DNA from: Combretum micranthum
Taxonomy: Eukaryota; Streptophyta; Magnoliopsida; Myrtales; Combretaceae
Assembly (NCBI GenBank): GCA_024138025.1
Contig: JAMXBD010001047.1
Coordinates: 434,001-498,000 of the forward strand
DNA: 64,000 nt
Direction: 5' to 3'
Both the position numbers and the translations under genes were made by a program. The notes beneath the pieces were generated by a model. That model did no database searches. It was not told the origin of the DNA and was given only the letters and a program-made list of their open reading frames with translations. The stretch's first letter is position 1. The number at the start of each line of letters is the position of its first letter. Positions 23,785 to 36,239 of this stretch are shown one piece after another.

Positions 23785-24596
23785 AGATGTATAGGGAGTT
23801 TGTTTACGTTAAAGAGATAATTTACCAACTAAGGAATGTGTGTGTGTTGAAAAAGGAAAGGCAGTAAAGAGGGATTTGCGCCAGCCAAGGAGGAGAAAAA
23901 GAGAGAAAAGAATGAGACAAAAGAGAAAAATTTGATAGCAGTTATAAAGTGTTGAATGGTGGGAGTGTAGAGATATTTATAGAGATGATTAATGATTTAA
24001 AGTAGAAAAATAAATTGAAAAAAAAAAGAAAAAGATTGCTACAGTAAAAGAGTGCAACAAGCTTCTAAGAGAAGGAAAGAAGAAAAAGAAAAAGTAAGAT
24101 GGGATATGTTGACTTTGTAATGTGATAACTTATAAATATAGTAAATAGGTTATTATGTGTAAAAAGTAGGCTCAAAAATTGTAGGGACAAAATGACAATA
24201 ATGAAAGTAGCAAATAGTAATGAATAATAATAGTGAAATATAACATAAGTTACCGATAGAGATAAAAATACATGTATATAAGCAATAACTGACGTTTTTA
24301 TAAGCTGAAAAAATTTTATTTGATATTTTATGAACATCTAAATATTTTTCTAGAAAGAATTGATTATCAGAAATATTTTACCTTGTTTTGCATATTAGCG
24401 GTCGGATATAGAAATTGATCTCGTAAATGTTCGAAATGATCGAATTTTTGGAAAATTTGATCTTTTTTAGGGTTTATATAATATTTTTGAACCATAATTC
24501 AAGGTTGTCCTATTTTTATTGTTTTAGAGTTTCAAGCGCGGTCTTGCCAGATCTAAATCTTCTAGAACTTATAGTTAACCTAGGCTGGCTTTTAGG

Positions 24597-25710
24597 TAGA
24601 GATGCAACTAAGGCGGGTTTGTGATGGGTTATATAAGACCCGAACCTAACCTGGTCCCATATAGGATTACTAAAACCTGATTTGCGACCTTATAGAGTTT
24701 TTTATTTAATACCTAAACCTTCCTCTATAGGGTAGTCCTAACCTGCTTTGTCCTGCTAACCCGATTGCGTCTTTGCTCTTTTTTTTTTTTTTTCCCATTC
24801 TTATTGTGTAGAGATTCTTGCAAAGTAGACGAACAAAACAATGTAATATCAACTTCACATTGCACAATCTATATTATTACCTTCGAAAAAGTGTAATAAC
24901 AAGACAATATAATATCAAAAGCTTTTGTAAATGTGTGATATATTTCTTCTTTTGCAATTTTTTTAAAAATTTTAATATATACTTTTCTATTTAATTTAGG
25001 TATGGGATAAGATGCGATTCTTTTGCATTTATATTCCTATATCGAAATATGTGATTAAGTATAATGCAAATGTAAACACCATGTTGAATAAGAAAAATTT
25101 TATTCCAAACTTTGTAATACAAAATTTATGAAGCTAACCTTCTATCTTTTCTAGTTGTAGCTGGTATTTCATTTTAATTTTTTTAGTTTAAAAAAAGGAC
25201 ATTAATGTCAAAATATAAGAAACAATAGAAAAAATACGCCTAATAATATTTTTAGTAAATAAAATACACACTTTCTATTAGATTAAGTAATAAACTATGT
25301 CAATTAAAAAATGATGAAATTATTCCTTTGACATATTATCTAATATTTAATTGCTAGCACTAATAATAATAAGTTGGTAATGATAATATTACTTGCCCCT
25401 CTACCATTATATATAAGTTTAAAAAAAAGGTTCACTTACCCATAGCAACTTAGTAATATGCGAGTTATGACAAACATTAATGTTTGTTAAGTTTTTTTTT
25501 TAATTTTAAAATTAAAATTGTATTTTTCTTTAGTAATTTTAGTGGGTCGAGTCGACCCTATAGGGTCACAACTACACCTAAACCCGGCCCACGACCCTAT
25601 AGAATCACAAAATTTTTTACCAAACTTGTCCCATAACCCTAAAGGGTCAAACCCTATAGGGTTTTTAATTGGTTAGGTACTCTATAATGATTCGCCTGGT
25701 TGCATCCCTA
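24597..25710. mobile_element. Non-autonomous hAT element, 1114 bp
   Basis: Perfect 8-bp duplications CTTTTAGG at 24,589-24,596 and 25,711-25,718. The ends are inverted: TAGAGATGCAACTAAGGCG on the left, TAGGGATGCAACCAGGCG on the complement of the right. The inside is AT-rich with ACCCTATAGGGT-like words near the right end and no transposase. Removing the element rejoins a continuous flank (GGCTTTTAGG|GTTTTGG). Confidence 0.92.
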
Positions 25711-26469
25711 CTTTTAGGGTTTTGGTTTGAATTATGGCTTTAAGATTTACTCGTCAAATTATAAAATTTAGAAGCTTTCACTTATTATATATTTGGTTTA
25801 TAATTTAAGTTTACTCTATTTTTATAATTGATTTAATATTTTAGGGTTCTTGGGATTATCTAATCGAGCATAGGTCTTCTAGTGGTAAATGTTGACTCGG
25901 TTTGACTTTTGGACATTAGTATCAATTTTGACTCTAAGATTCACTTATAGAGTTAGCGAAAAAACTAGGAGTTTACAATTTTATCATTATTGGTTATATG
26001 GTAATGTTATCTTAATTTACGTGCCAAAAAACCGACTACAGAAACGGTTTTGGCTTAACTGATGAAATTTTGACTTGATAAATTATTACTATATTACAGA
26101 ATATTATTTCATATTATTTTGTTATTAAATAATATTTTGGATATATTGTCTCAATTTAGAGATTAGATAGATGAATTGTTTAGCGTAAGGATTTCGAGTT
26201 GAGTGGTCATTGGATTTTAATTTTATTTTCGAAGATACTTTTTCTCTTAAGGTTTGATATTTAGGGTTTTCTTTCCCATCACACTTATTAGCCATTTAGG
26301 GTTATTCAACTTATTTGATATTGTCTAAGGTTTTCGATACTTGTAATTAGTGAGGATCAATTCTAAGGTTTTTAGAGTTTAGTTTTAACTTGGCTCGATT
26401 TTTATGGTTCCTATTTTGGTATTACCTTTACAGTTCTCACTTAAGAGTATAAAAAAATCTAAGGGCTTA

Positions 26470-26817
26470 CAATGTTACTCTTTATTTGGGGCTTAAAGAC
26501 ATCAATCACCAGCTTCTAGAATGTTGCCTTAGTGTTCTTCAATCTAAATGACATTACCTTGTAGCAGTATGTTCTAAAGGTGGTGACGAATGAGGTGTGT
26601 ATCTTGTCATCTAGGTTCATTTTGAATTGAATGTACCTAGAGAAAGTGCCTATAAAGCTCAGTAGCTCATGTCTTAAGGTACTGTCCATGAGCTGGTTTA
26701 TATGAGGTAGAGGAAAATAGTCCTACAAGCATACTTTGTTCACGTTAGTATAGTTAACACACATGCACCATTTCCCATTTACTATCTTGACTAGCATCAC
26801 GTTGGCTAGCCACATGG

Positions 26818-26848
<31 letters not shown>

Positions 26849-27560
26849 ATCTAGCTAGAAGTGGTTTTTGGACTTCCCTTTTGATTGTTGCCTACCTCTT
26901 GGTTGCAAAGTGTCTAATCTTTTAACAAAACAACTTCTAGGTCTTAGTCACTCTCAATTGGTGACACATTCAGGCTGACGCCTAGCATGTTAGATGGGGA
27001 CCATATGAAGACATCATTGTTTGCCCTGTAAGAATGTGATTAGTTGTTCCCTGAGTGCGGGTGACATCAAGGCCCTTATCTAGGTTATGTGCTCAGGATT
27101 GTCATCTAATACAATCTCCTCCATTTGCTCGGTCGGCGCGTTCTAGCCCTTGATTTTATCCTCAAGTTCTGCATTCACCACATACACTTGATCTCCTTTC
27201 AGAGCCTTTACGTATAACTTGCATGACTATTCCTGATTGCCTTTGCAAAACCTTACTCTGATTGAAGTTGGAAACTTCACCTTTAGGTGTGGTTGCGACA
27301 CTACCATGTTGAAAATTAATTGGGTTATCTTCCCGAGGGTTATATTATGTGGGGAGTCACAGTCAACCATGAAGAAATTGACTTGGCAAGTCATGAAGTG
27401 CTCTTTGTCCTTAAGCTCAAGTGGCAGATTGATGATTCCTCAAGGCATGACTAGCTTGTTGTCAAAACCATACAACCCGTGGTCGTAAGGCTTTAACTTG
27501 GCTTTTATCATGCTTCATTTTTTCGTATGCAAGGTTGAACAAGATGTCAAGTATTGCTAC
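26470..27560 (-). pseudogene. Gypsy protease-reverse transcriptase remnant
   Basis: On the minus strand, from 27,560 downward: a protease-like stretch (27,500-27,250) with PYDHGLYGFDN, then MPRGIINLPL and a LGK motif. A linker phrase EEIVLDDNPE follows near 27,100. Then reverse transcriptase: a VANVMLVK-like phrase, NGKWCMCV, HELLSFIG, then TYCYKVMSF followed by LKNT, matching the early RT motifs. It ends abruptly near 26,470, before the catalytic Tyr-x-Asp-Asp, where the 19.1-26.5 kb insertion begins. It holds several stops and an AT microsatellite. Confidence 0.75.
26818..26844. repeat. (TA)n microsatellite inside the reverse-transcriptase remnant
   Basis: About 13 TA units sit where the residues just before the Trp-Leu-Ala-Asn-Val phrase of reverse transcriptase should be, so it arose or expanded after the element lost function. 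Confidence 0.85.
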
Positions 27561-27779
27561 TAGTATCTACCATCATCCTCCTAGCCTTCCATCTTGAGAT
27601 CCGAGTTAAGATTACCAGCATGACCTATTGTGGGGATTGGATACCATTAAGGTGACCATTAGAGAAGAATATGGAGATGTCTACCTTCAAGCCCAAAGCC
27701 AAGTAGTCACCTGGTTAGCCTGAGGTGGTTCATTTTCCTATGATGGTGTTGTTTTCTCTAGGGCACTCCCTATCCCTTT

Positions 27780-28960
27780 TGTTCTACTATTGACTTTGGT
27801 GGCCTTTAGCCTGTGCGCACTCAGTGGTACTTACAATATTCTTTTAAGTCCTTCTACCTAATGTTCGGTCTCATGGGTGGAGGTGGAATGATGATCCTCG
27901 GTCCCTAACCTTGAGGAAGATGTCGTAGTGGGGCTTCATCAATAGGGTGAATTAATTTTATTAAAGGTAATGCTTTGCCTACTTACGACTCTATTTTTTG
28001 GCGTGGTTGTTTGAGTTTCAACTTGAGATGCATTGGTTTCTAGGATGCTTCTTCTCCCTATGATGATCATGGTCGTCTAAGATAGGATCGGACTTGAACG
28101 TTGGTTTCTTTTCTTGCGTTCTTGGTATCTTCTTGCTTGATGTATTTTTGTGCTTTCTCCCTCACTTGCTTAAGAGTGGTAAGCTGGCATTTGGAGATAG
28201 AATTGAAGAAAGGGCTCTCAACGAGTACTCCTTGTTTAATTACCTCTAGTGCCACTCCTTAGTGGAGATTTGGGATTTCGAGGCACATTATGTTGAACTG
28301 AGTGAGATAGCCTTGCAGTGGCTTATTTCACCTTTACTTGATTGTGTATAGGTATGGAATGTTCTTCTCGGGCAACTTGCTAGACATGAAGTGAGTTGTG
28401 AATAGTTTGCTAAACTGTGTAAAGGATGTAATGGCCCTTTTGGAAGTTTGTCAAATGATGTCCTAACTACTCCTTGGAGAGTGGTCAGGAAGGTCTTGCA
28501 CCAAATAGTGTTTAGAAAGCTATGCAGCATCATGGTGGACTGAAACTGGGCGAGATGGTCCTCAGGGTTAGTTGTCCCATCATAAGTCTCCAAATGTGGG
28601 ATCTTAGTCCTGGTGTGCAACACTATAGACTGCACAATTATAGTGAAGGGTCACTTGGTTGTTGTTACCTTCAGCATTGGGATATATTAAGTCTGTGAGT
28701 TTTTGTATCATTTGGTTGACCTCCATTAGAATGGTTGGAGGTTTCACATCTAAGGCTAGTGGGTCCCGATGCATATTGCCTTCATGAACTCTCACGGAGC
28801 TAAGGCATGTGTGAAGTGACTGGGGATGGTCATCATCTCGGTGTCCATAGTTTTGTGTGATCCTCTCTAGGTTTTGGGATGCTTATGATCTTTGAGAAAT
28901 GTGTAGGTGACCTAAGTCCAGTTTGGTGAACTAGTAGCCCGTTAGCGATTGCATAGGACG
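27780..28960 (-). pseudogene. Gypsy gag remnant
   Basis: On the minus strand, a short N-terminal open part (28,795-28,604) is followed by KIPHLETYDGTTNPEDHLAQ near 28,600, the classic start of the plant gypsy gag domain. A stretch that should align to the leucine-rich gag core follows. Towards the end, near 27,840, EYCKYH followed by a Gly and a Cys-less remainder looks like a decayed zinc-knuckle region. Several stops and frameshifts are present. The upstream leader of gag is separated from the 5' LTR by the 5.6-kb insertion that begins at 28,968. Confidence 0.75.
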
Positions 28961-31900
28961 TGCTTGGTGCAGTCCCCCTAATCTTACATAACATGATTAT
29001 AATAATTACTAAAAATATAATATAGAATCGAAAAGAACTAAAATAAAATTCACAAAAATCAAACTTAATTTTTCGCTATTTAAAATTTTTAAAGTGTGAA
29101 TAAATTTGATTATAGTTAGAAAATTCTGAGTCTATGGAGATTAAAATCCTGATTTAACCATTATAACCCCGGGAATTTTTATAACTAGTATAATGAACAG
29201 AGTAACAAATCTGAAATAAATATTAAAATTATAAATAAAAGAAAATCTTAGAATAAATCTATGAGTAGTAATGAATTCATTTATAGTTTAAAAAATTTGA
29301 ATAGAAATTTCTTTAGCTCTAACTGATACAAAGACAAGATTTCGTATCTTGAGCCAATAACTCAAGATATAATTAGAAGTAGTCCTAAATTTCAAACCTA
29401 ATGAAAGTCAATCCTTTTATAGAACTTATTGGTCATAAAACGATAACTTAAGAATAAACCATCAGAATTATAAATATGCAATGAGAATGAAAAAAATCTA
29501 TAACAAACAATCTAGACTCCAAATAAAAATTTGGATGAAACCATAATTTTAGTTAGAATATTTGGAGTCTACAGGCACTGAAACACTAATTTAGCCTATC
29601 GAGCCCAGAAAACCTTATTCGTGTAAGATAAAACTTTAAAATCATTTAATCGCATAAAAATTAAATTCAAATTTAAACTCATAAATAATCTAGACATTTG
29701 TAGAATCTTTATATCAACTTTTATAGAAAAATCCCTATATAACCGATATTAATATGCATATGACTTAGTACTTGATGAATTAACTTATATATAAATTAAA
29801 CAACTTTAGAATAAGTGACATACGTTACACATTAGGAAATTGTAGCAAATAAACGGCTACTACACTTAGATAGAAGAACAAGCCAGCTGCTTTAAAATTT
29901 ACACCAAATGGGCACCAAAAGTCAATATGAAAAAGACCCAACAACAATAATAAGACACTAATACGTTTACTTATTAAATGAAGAAGAGAATTTACTACAA
30001 CAGGTAGAAAACGACATCATTTTTCCTCCTACAATGTCTGTTGGTTTACAGCCACTATAGGAGACAAATATGCTAGATGTTTTGCTTGCTTTCACCATAT
30101 ATACTTAGGAATTATATAGCAAAAAACTTTGATAAGTTGACTCCTTAAAGCTCCATAGGATACATCAAATGGACACACTGGCTAGCAATTGTTGGCTTAG
30201 AAAATCTGATTTTTTTTTAACACATACAAACTGGTTGCAACTCTTAGAGGAATTTATGTTGATGGCTTCATCAAATGGATCAAGTTGTATAAGAGAAAGT
30301 CAAAGTGAAAAGAGCTTAGCAACAAATCATAAAACACCAACTAAGTACTACAATCAATGAAACATTGAAGCTCAAAACAACTTGTTAAACCTGCTCAAAT
30401 TTCCTCCTTAATTCTCGCAAGTAGTAGCTACTGAAGAGGAGACAAGCAACCTACAAATTGTAACACACACTCACACAAACTCCACTGAACATAGCTCAAT
30501 ATATAGTAGAAAAAACATAAGCCCACAAAGTTTGAAAAATTGACCCAATGATCTCCAATGAATGCTTCTTATATAGACACATAGATAGTCAAATAAAGAC
30601 TTGAAAATCTATTAAACAAACCCATATAGGAACTGACCATAGAAGCCTCAAAATTTCAGATGAGAAGTATGATCTCCAACACACAATTTTCACCAATCAA
30701 GTACCCTACTTGCATAACAAACACACTACTTATACAGCTATAAATGAACATTAATAGCTACCAAACAAACAGATTTAGAGGCTCAAAATTGCAGACAAAA
30801 ATAGCTCCATAGCCTACCATTCATCATGTCCCAAACATCCCAACTTGCACTTTAATTACATTTCTATTTAGCATATAAATAGAAGTTATTAGCTAGTGAA
30901 CAACCTCATATTTCCCCATTAGTTTGACCCAAAAATCAGTAGAACAACCAAGATATATTACCTTCTTCCTCATCACAAATTGTAGCAGACAAAAACAGAG
31001 TATATTAGCCCCTATTTTCCAAAAACTCACCAAGAAGCTCTATCATCTAACTAAACAAAACACGAAAATGAATTGAAGCTCACTACTTGATCCTTACCAC
31101 AAACCATTAGATCAGTACCATAACCAACATTGAAGCAAACAAAACTTATGCATCAATCGTAAGCATCAAAAGGAAAGAAGCATCTAATATCTTGACATAA
31201 ACAACACCTTAGGAACCAAGATCTAAAGGTAAGAAAATCTTAGTTAAAGTAGTTAACTCCTGGAACATTTAAAACTCACCATTCAACTTCTAAGGTTCAG
31301 TTATTGAAAAAGGGGAGTACTTGTTACCATTTCCCACACCGATTAAGGTAATTTTATTTCATGTTAGACCACATATTATATTTATATGTAGAAAGCTAGG
31401 AAATTCTATAAGTTAAATTGCTTTTCGTGTAGTATATGCCCCTATTGCCTAGAATTAGAGACAATAATATTAACTTCATGAGTATTCTCACATGAATCAT
31501 CTATGTTCTCCTTTATTTGCTTCTTGGAATCACACATGATACACATGAACACGCATAATAACAAAACAACAACACAAACACAACATACAACACTAACTTG
31601 GTCAAATAAACCATGGAAAACGTTGAATAGAATGAATAAATTGTATTGATACAACCATCACAAACCAAAAATAACCCTACCAATGGAAATTATATGAGAA
31701 ATCCTATGAAATAGACTACTCATTTGTTAAAAACTGATAAGAAACGAATTAGATATCGCAAAAAATAAAAATTCACTTCTTGCTGTCAAATTTTTCATGA
31801 AATTGCAGAATTGATCTTATATTTTCACCATCTTAGAGACCTTGTTTAGTTTGAAAAAAAACAATCAATGGATTGTACTCGAAAAATCCTATGAGCACGA

Positions 31901-32174
31901 CTATTTTATTCATAAAAAATAAACTTGAAATGAGTTAGATATTACAAAAACAAGATTTAGTTATAGCTACCATGTTTTCATTTGAAAATTGTAGACATGC
32001 TTTATGAATTCGAATATCTTACGTGTTTCTTTTCTTGAAAACAACACTACAACCAGAAAGTACTCGAAGAGTACTATCCAATCGACTATTTACACATCGA
32101 AATCATATTAAAAAAAGAGTGAGATATTGTAAAAACAAAAACTCACTAAGAGCTATCGCAAACACACACACACA

Positions 32175-32310
32175 AGCACTAGGCGAGTGCTCAAGAACGT
32201 GCTCCACAAGTGGTCTATGATCGCTGCATGAGTGCTCTATATGTGCTCGATGAGCGCTCCAAGATTGCCCCACAGCTGCTCCATGGCCGCTCTAAAGGCA
32301 CTCTGGGTAC
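32175..32310. repeat. Degenerate word block, GTGCTC/GAGCGCTC type
   Basis: Variants of GAGTGCTC, GTGCTCGATGAGCGCTCC, GCTGCTCC and GCCGCTC recur every 10-20 bases. It is GC-rich against an AT-rich background and not a clean tandem array. Confidence 0.6.
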
Positions 32311-32647
32311 CCTTATTCTAGTCCTTGAGCACTTAATTTTCACTCTTAAATTTTCTTAACATACTTGATATTATATGCACCTATTATATATTTATATATA
32401 TATATATATATCCTTATGAACAAGTATATGTATAAACTAGTTTCATTCTATTTCTTTATTCTATTTTGTTTATTCTTCATAACACCATTTTAAACACTTG
32501 TAATACACATCAATTAATTAACTTAAATTAAATATTGCTTATATACAAGAATTCTTAATATTTATGTATATGTATAGTTGTTGCTTATTTATTTTCATTA
32601 TCTCTATTACTTCATTTTCTCCTTTGTAAGTTTAAGTTGTATATAAC

Positions 32648-32840
32648 CTCCTACATAGGTCGTGTAGAACAGCAGTGTAGAAATAGAGCACCATTTTTCT
32701 CATACATAAGTTGTGTAGAGCCGTAGTGTAGAACTAGAATATGACATGATCCTTATACATGGGCTGTGTACTAGCTGTGTAGGAAACAAAACATCATCCT
32801 CCTCTGCATAACCTGTGTAGCCCACCCGTGTAGATCTCAA
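32648..32840. repeat. Degenerate word block, GTGTAG type
   Basis: Words such as GGTCGTGTAGAAC, CAGTGTAGAA, GTTGTGTAGAGC, GGGCTGTGTA and CCTGTGTAGCCC recur at irregular spacing, in alternation with ACATAGG or ATACAT phrases. Confidence 0.6.
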
Positions 32841-35079
32841 ACCCTATTTCCTTTCCTTCCTAATACGAAATCAAACCCTAAGGATTATATCTTATGTATA
32901 ATGATTCTACACCCACATAAAAAGAAAATTTAAGTGTAATATATATTTGATACCTACCTAACCTTATGAGCCTACAAATATAATTAAAAAATAATTAAAG
33001 GGCTAAATACTAGAATGAAACCCTATAAATAATGAGTATTCTAACTTTCGTAGACAGACAAGATTGACAAACAAAGTAAATAATAAAGAAAATTTTCCTA
33101 GCAATGTAGGCATTAAAGAGTGTAAATAAAAGTAGATTATAATAATATGATTCCCTTAAATATAGATAAAAACATAAATTAGAAACAAGAGAAACACAAT
33201 GAAAATATATAATAGATAATAAAAATCAACTATCTTAAGATAGACAAACTAAAAAGACACAATCAAAATCATTACATAAATAATAGTATAATAATGGATA
33301 TCTGTTGTCTTATTTCATAGGAGAAATAGATTAGTTCTTGCACTTCCAGTAGCATATTATAACAAGTTAGCAAAAATAACAAGTGAGTAGCTTTGACCTT
33401 ATCACATTATTTGTGCTTGTAGTATAACTGCACTTATAATAATATATCAAACTAATATACATGCGGGATTGGGTCTACTGCACGATGTCTGGTGTATGTT
33501 TGGTTGCCAAAATATCATGTTATAAGTGAAAATTACATTAAATGATAATTAACATGTGAAGCATATTGATGTTTGTCTGTGAATTGTATGATCGCCTTAA
33601 ACTTGATTAAAAACTATTGGTACCATAAATGAAATAGACATGCATTGCGTAAATTGCATATATTGCATTATGAGTAAGTGATAGACTACTATGTGTTAAT
33701 ATTTTGGTACTCTGGTAATGCTTAGTTTTTCTAGGTAGAAGGCTATTAGTTCTATGCAATATTACCTTTGTTCTATCGGTTCCATATGATCTAAATGGTA
33801 CATGAAGAACGTCGCCTATGGTATCGCTTTGAAATGAGTGATACTTAGTGGAGTTTCTTTGTTCCAAGGCAAGGCTGAGATATTGAGATTTTGAAGTTAA
33901 GTGTTTAGTGCAGTAGATTGGTATATTCCTTCCTTGGTTCTCTATATTCTCTTGGGTAAGTGGGTCATAGATTGAGTTCCTTCAACCTGATGGGAGGGGT
34001 AAATCTACATTCTGTTTGGATTCCGGGTTATCTAAGCTTATACTCATGCATATGAATGATTGTTGCATTGCATATCCTTACCAATTATACTTGCATGTTA
34101 TTGTTTGATGTGTGGTCTGGTCAGATTATCTCACTGAGCCTATGATTTCACTCACCTCCCAACAATTTTTGTGTAGGAATAATACTAGTAGAAATTGGGC
34201 TAGGAATGTGTGAAGAGCACTCCTCCATCAGACTTTATTGAAGTTAGAATATAGGGTATAATGAACTTAGATTGCAAAGTACATAAATTGTGTAAACAAT
34301 TGAGACTTTGTATTTTGTAGATCGAAACCTACTTTTTACTATTTGGTAGGGGATACTGATTCTCTACGATCTTGGTGAGACGTGGAAAAAAAAATCGAAT
34401 TCCATAGTTGAGTTTCAATAATAATATCTTATGTATATGTGTGATTAATAATAAATACGAAGAGTCTTGTATTCTCTGACTAGCGAGACTGTTCTCATAT
34501 TACGGGTGCACACGTTGTACGACAACTTTATAGTAATCCTACTAGGCCCTATTTTGAGGCGTGACACTTGGACGTTAATGAGTGACTATTAGAGGAGACA
34601 TGGGCTTGAGGTAGAGTAGGAGATTGTCTATTGGAACGCCTAGGTGATTTCCTTAGTGACCCCCATGGTAGTGGGTCGAAGATATGTCATTTCATTCATT
34701 AGTGCACACGTTCCTTACTTCTTTGAGATCTATGATTCTCTAGTGGAGTTGGGCTTTGATGTTTTCATACTTCAGGTTCTGTTATACTAACTGTCGGCAT
34801 AAATTCTCCAAGTCCAATATACGCCTCAGGTTGATGTGTTCGACCTCCACTGAAGCTGGGAATGTTGGTTTCTGTTATTCCACTACCACGACCGTGGTGG
34901 TAGTAAGCATCGTAGCAACTTGATTGCTGCTTTTTGACTAGTCTTTTCCCCTAGGTTCTTTCGCCATGTGTTGGAGGCAAAGGACAATGGTGTGTGTATA
35001 AGAGGTAGGTGCAAGCTGGGGTAGCAACCTAGTGACTGTGTTATCAATGTAATAGGAAGGGAATTAACAGTGTTCTTGG

Positions 35080-35119
35080 ACTAAGCTTTCCTATAGACGA
35101 CACCACATGTTGCAAGTCC
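35080..35119 (-). other. Primer-binding region of the Tat element
   Basis: On the minus strand, just after the 5' LTR, GGACTTGCAACATG is followed by TGGTGTCGTCTATAGGAA. The latter resembles the TGGCGCCGTCTGTGGGAA phrase seen downstream of the LTR in many plant gypsy elements, with mismatches from decay. Confidence 0.5.
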
Positions 35120-35771
35120 TGAATCACTAGTAGAGTTTCCTAAGGAAGGGGTGCGGTTGCACCGCACATCTGCAAACATAGAAACTTGGTTAGTGATGTG
35201 CTAGAGGATTATCCAATGTGGCCACTCTGATACTTAAGTTAGCTGTGGCTTTTTAGGGGTACTTAAGGAAAAATGTTAATAGCACTAAAATCTAGTGGAA
35301 GAGTCCTCCTTACTTCTAGCATGAAGGTTCTTATATGGAATGACCATAGCGAAATACGAGAGACCATAGGGATTCCTTTTCTACATGGAATTTCTTTATC
35401 CATGAGTTAGCCTAATTTGTGGGGAACTATTGTGCTAGGTGAGGATTGTGAATGTACTAGAGATAGGGTACGAAGTTGTCAGGTATGTAGTTGGCCGATT
35501 TGGCATGAAACCGGGGGGATACAGGTGTTAGATTGTCATGGGCCCCCTTTAGGTGGGGGTCGTTATTAGCTTGACCTTGTCACCATGGGCCTCCATCAAG
35601 GAGTTGTGATCAAGGTTGAGAATCTTAGCTATTCGAGGAGACCAAGGTTGCCATGGAGCTCAATGGTGAGGTTAGGGCATCATGCCTTCATAAAATGGGC
35701 ATCGTGGGTAGTTAAGAGCCTATTAATCTAGAGCTTTGGCCTGACAAGTTTAGTAAAAAAATCTTTTGTCA
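35120..35771 (-). repeat. 5' LTR of the Tat element
   Basis: The diverged partner of 13,940-14,618. Shared landmarks on the plus strand are AGAGTTTCCTAAGGAAGG near the inner edge, CCTTATATGG or its variant in the middle, GGTTGCCATGGAGCTCAAT, and the outer AAAATCTT phrase. On the minus strand it begins TGACAAAAGATT where the partner begins TGTTAACAGAAGATT. Confidence 0.78.
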
Positions 35772-36239
35772 CGATCCGTGTCCATTAACCTGTATCCATT
35801 GTGTAGGCCCAACTTTGTCCAAATCTAGTTAATTCTATTAGCATATCTCAAGCAATGAACCATCCTTAATTTAGAAACAAGTAAGGTCATTTTAGTAATT
35901 TTGTTCTATTAGTTTTTAATTTGAATTCCATCATTATTTTTACTCCATATTTTTTTTTATTTGGGATTTTTCACAACCGCTTTCTCCAACTTTCATATAG
36001 ATTAAGTCTCTCTTTAGTGATACAGGTTTTCATGAAAGTGTTTAACATGCATATTGAAGATAAGATAACGACCATTTATACGTAATCTATACAATGGAGT
36101 GCCATGCATATTGTAACACATATTTAACCGGTGAATATTTTTCATGCATTCCATCATATACATCACCTTGGGTTAAGTCTAAATAATGACCCAACTTGAC
36201 TTGTCATTGGTAGGTCTAGACTTTGGACTTGTCCTGGAT

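Larger units (their letters stand above)
28968..34566. mobile_element. 5.6-kb insertion with TG...CA ends, no coding capacity seen
   Basis: Perfect 5-bp duplications CTTGG at 28,963-28,967 and 34,567-34,571. The insert begins TGCAGTCCCCC and ends GGCGTGACA. Both the 5-bp duplication and TG...CA ends are those of LTR elements. I found no pair of long direct repeats inside and no gag or pol, so it is either one very large solo LTR or a non-coding large retrotransposon derivative. The flanking DNA is Tat-element sequence on both sides. Bases about 29,150-29,830 resemble 47,780-48,430. Two word-repeat blocks lie inside. Confidence 0.75.
13940..35771 (-). mobile_element. Degenerate Tat-lineage Ty3/gypsy retrotransposon, heavily nested
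   Basis: On the minus strand the order is 5' LTR (35,771-35,120), primer-binding region, gag (about 28,960-27,780), protease and reverse transcriptase (27,560-26,470), integrase (19,110-18,100), a minisatellite-bearing 3' region, polypurine tract and 3' LTR (14,618-13,940). An opposite-strand ORF lies between integrase and the 3' LTR. An extra antisense ORF and tandem repeats in the 3' region are described for the Tat lineage (Ogre, Retand, Grande). Subtracting the insertions at 28,968-34,566 and about 19.1-26.5 kb leaves some 9 kb. The two LTRs differ at about one base in five over their first 80 bases by eye, and the frames are full of stops, so it is old and inactive. I found no flanking 5-bp duplication. 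Confidence 0.82.

Noticed and set aside
31442..31654. 70-codon minus-strand frame rich in Cys and Val
   Set aside because: Derived from a CAACACAAACAACA-like simple repeat inside the 5.6-kb insert.
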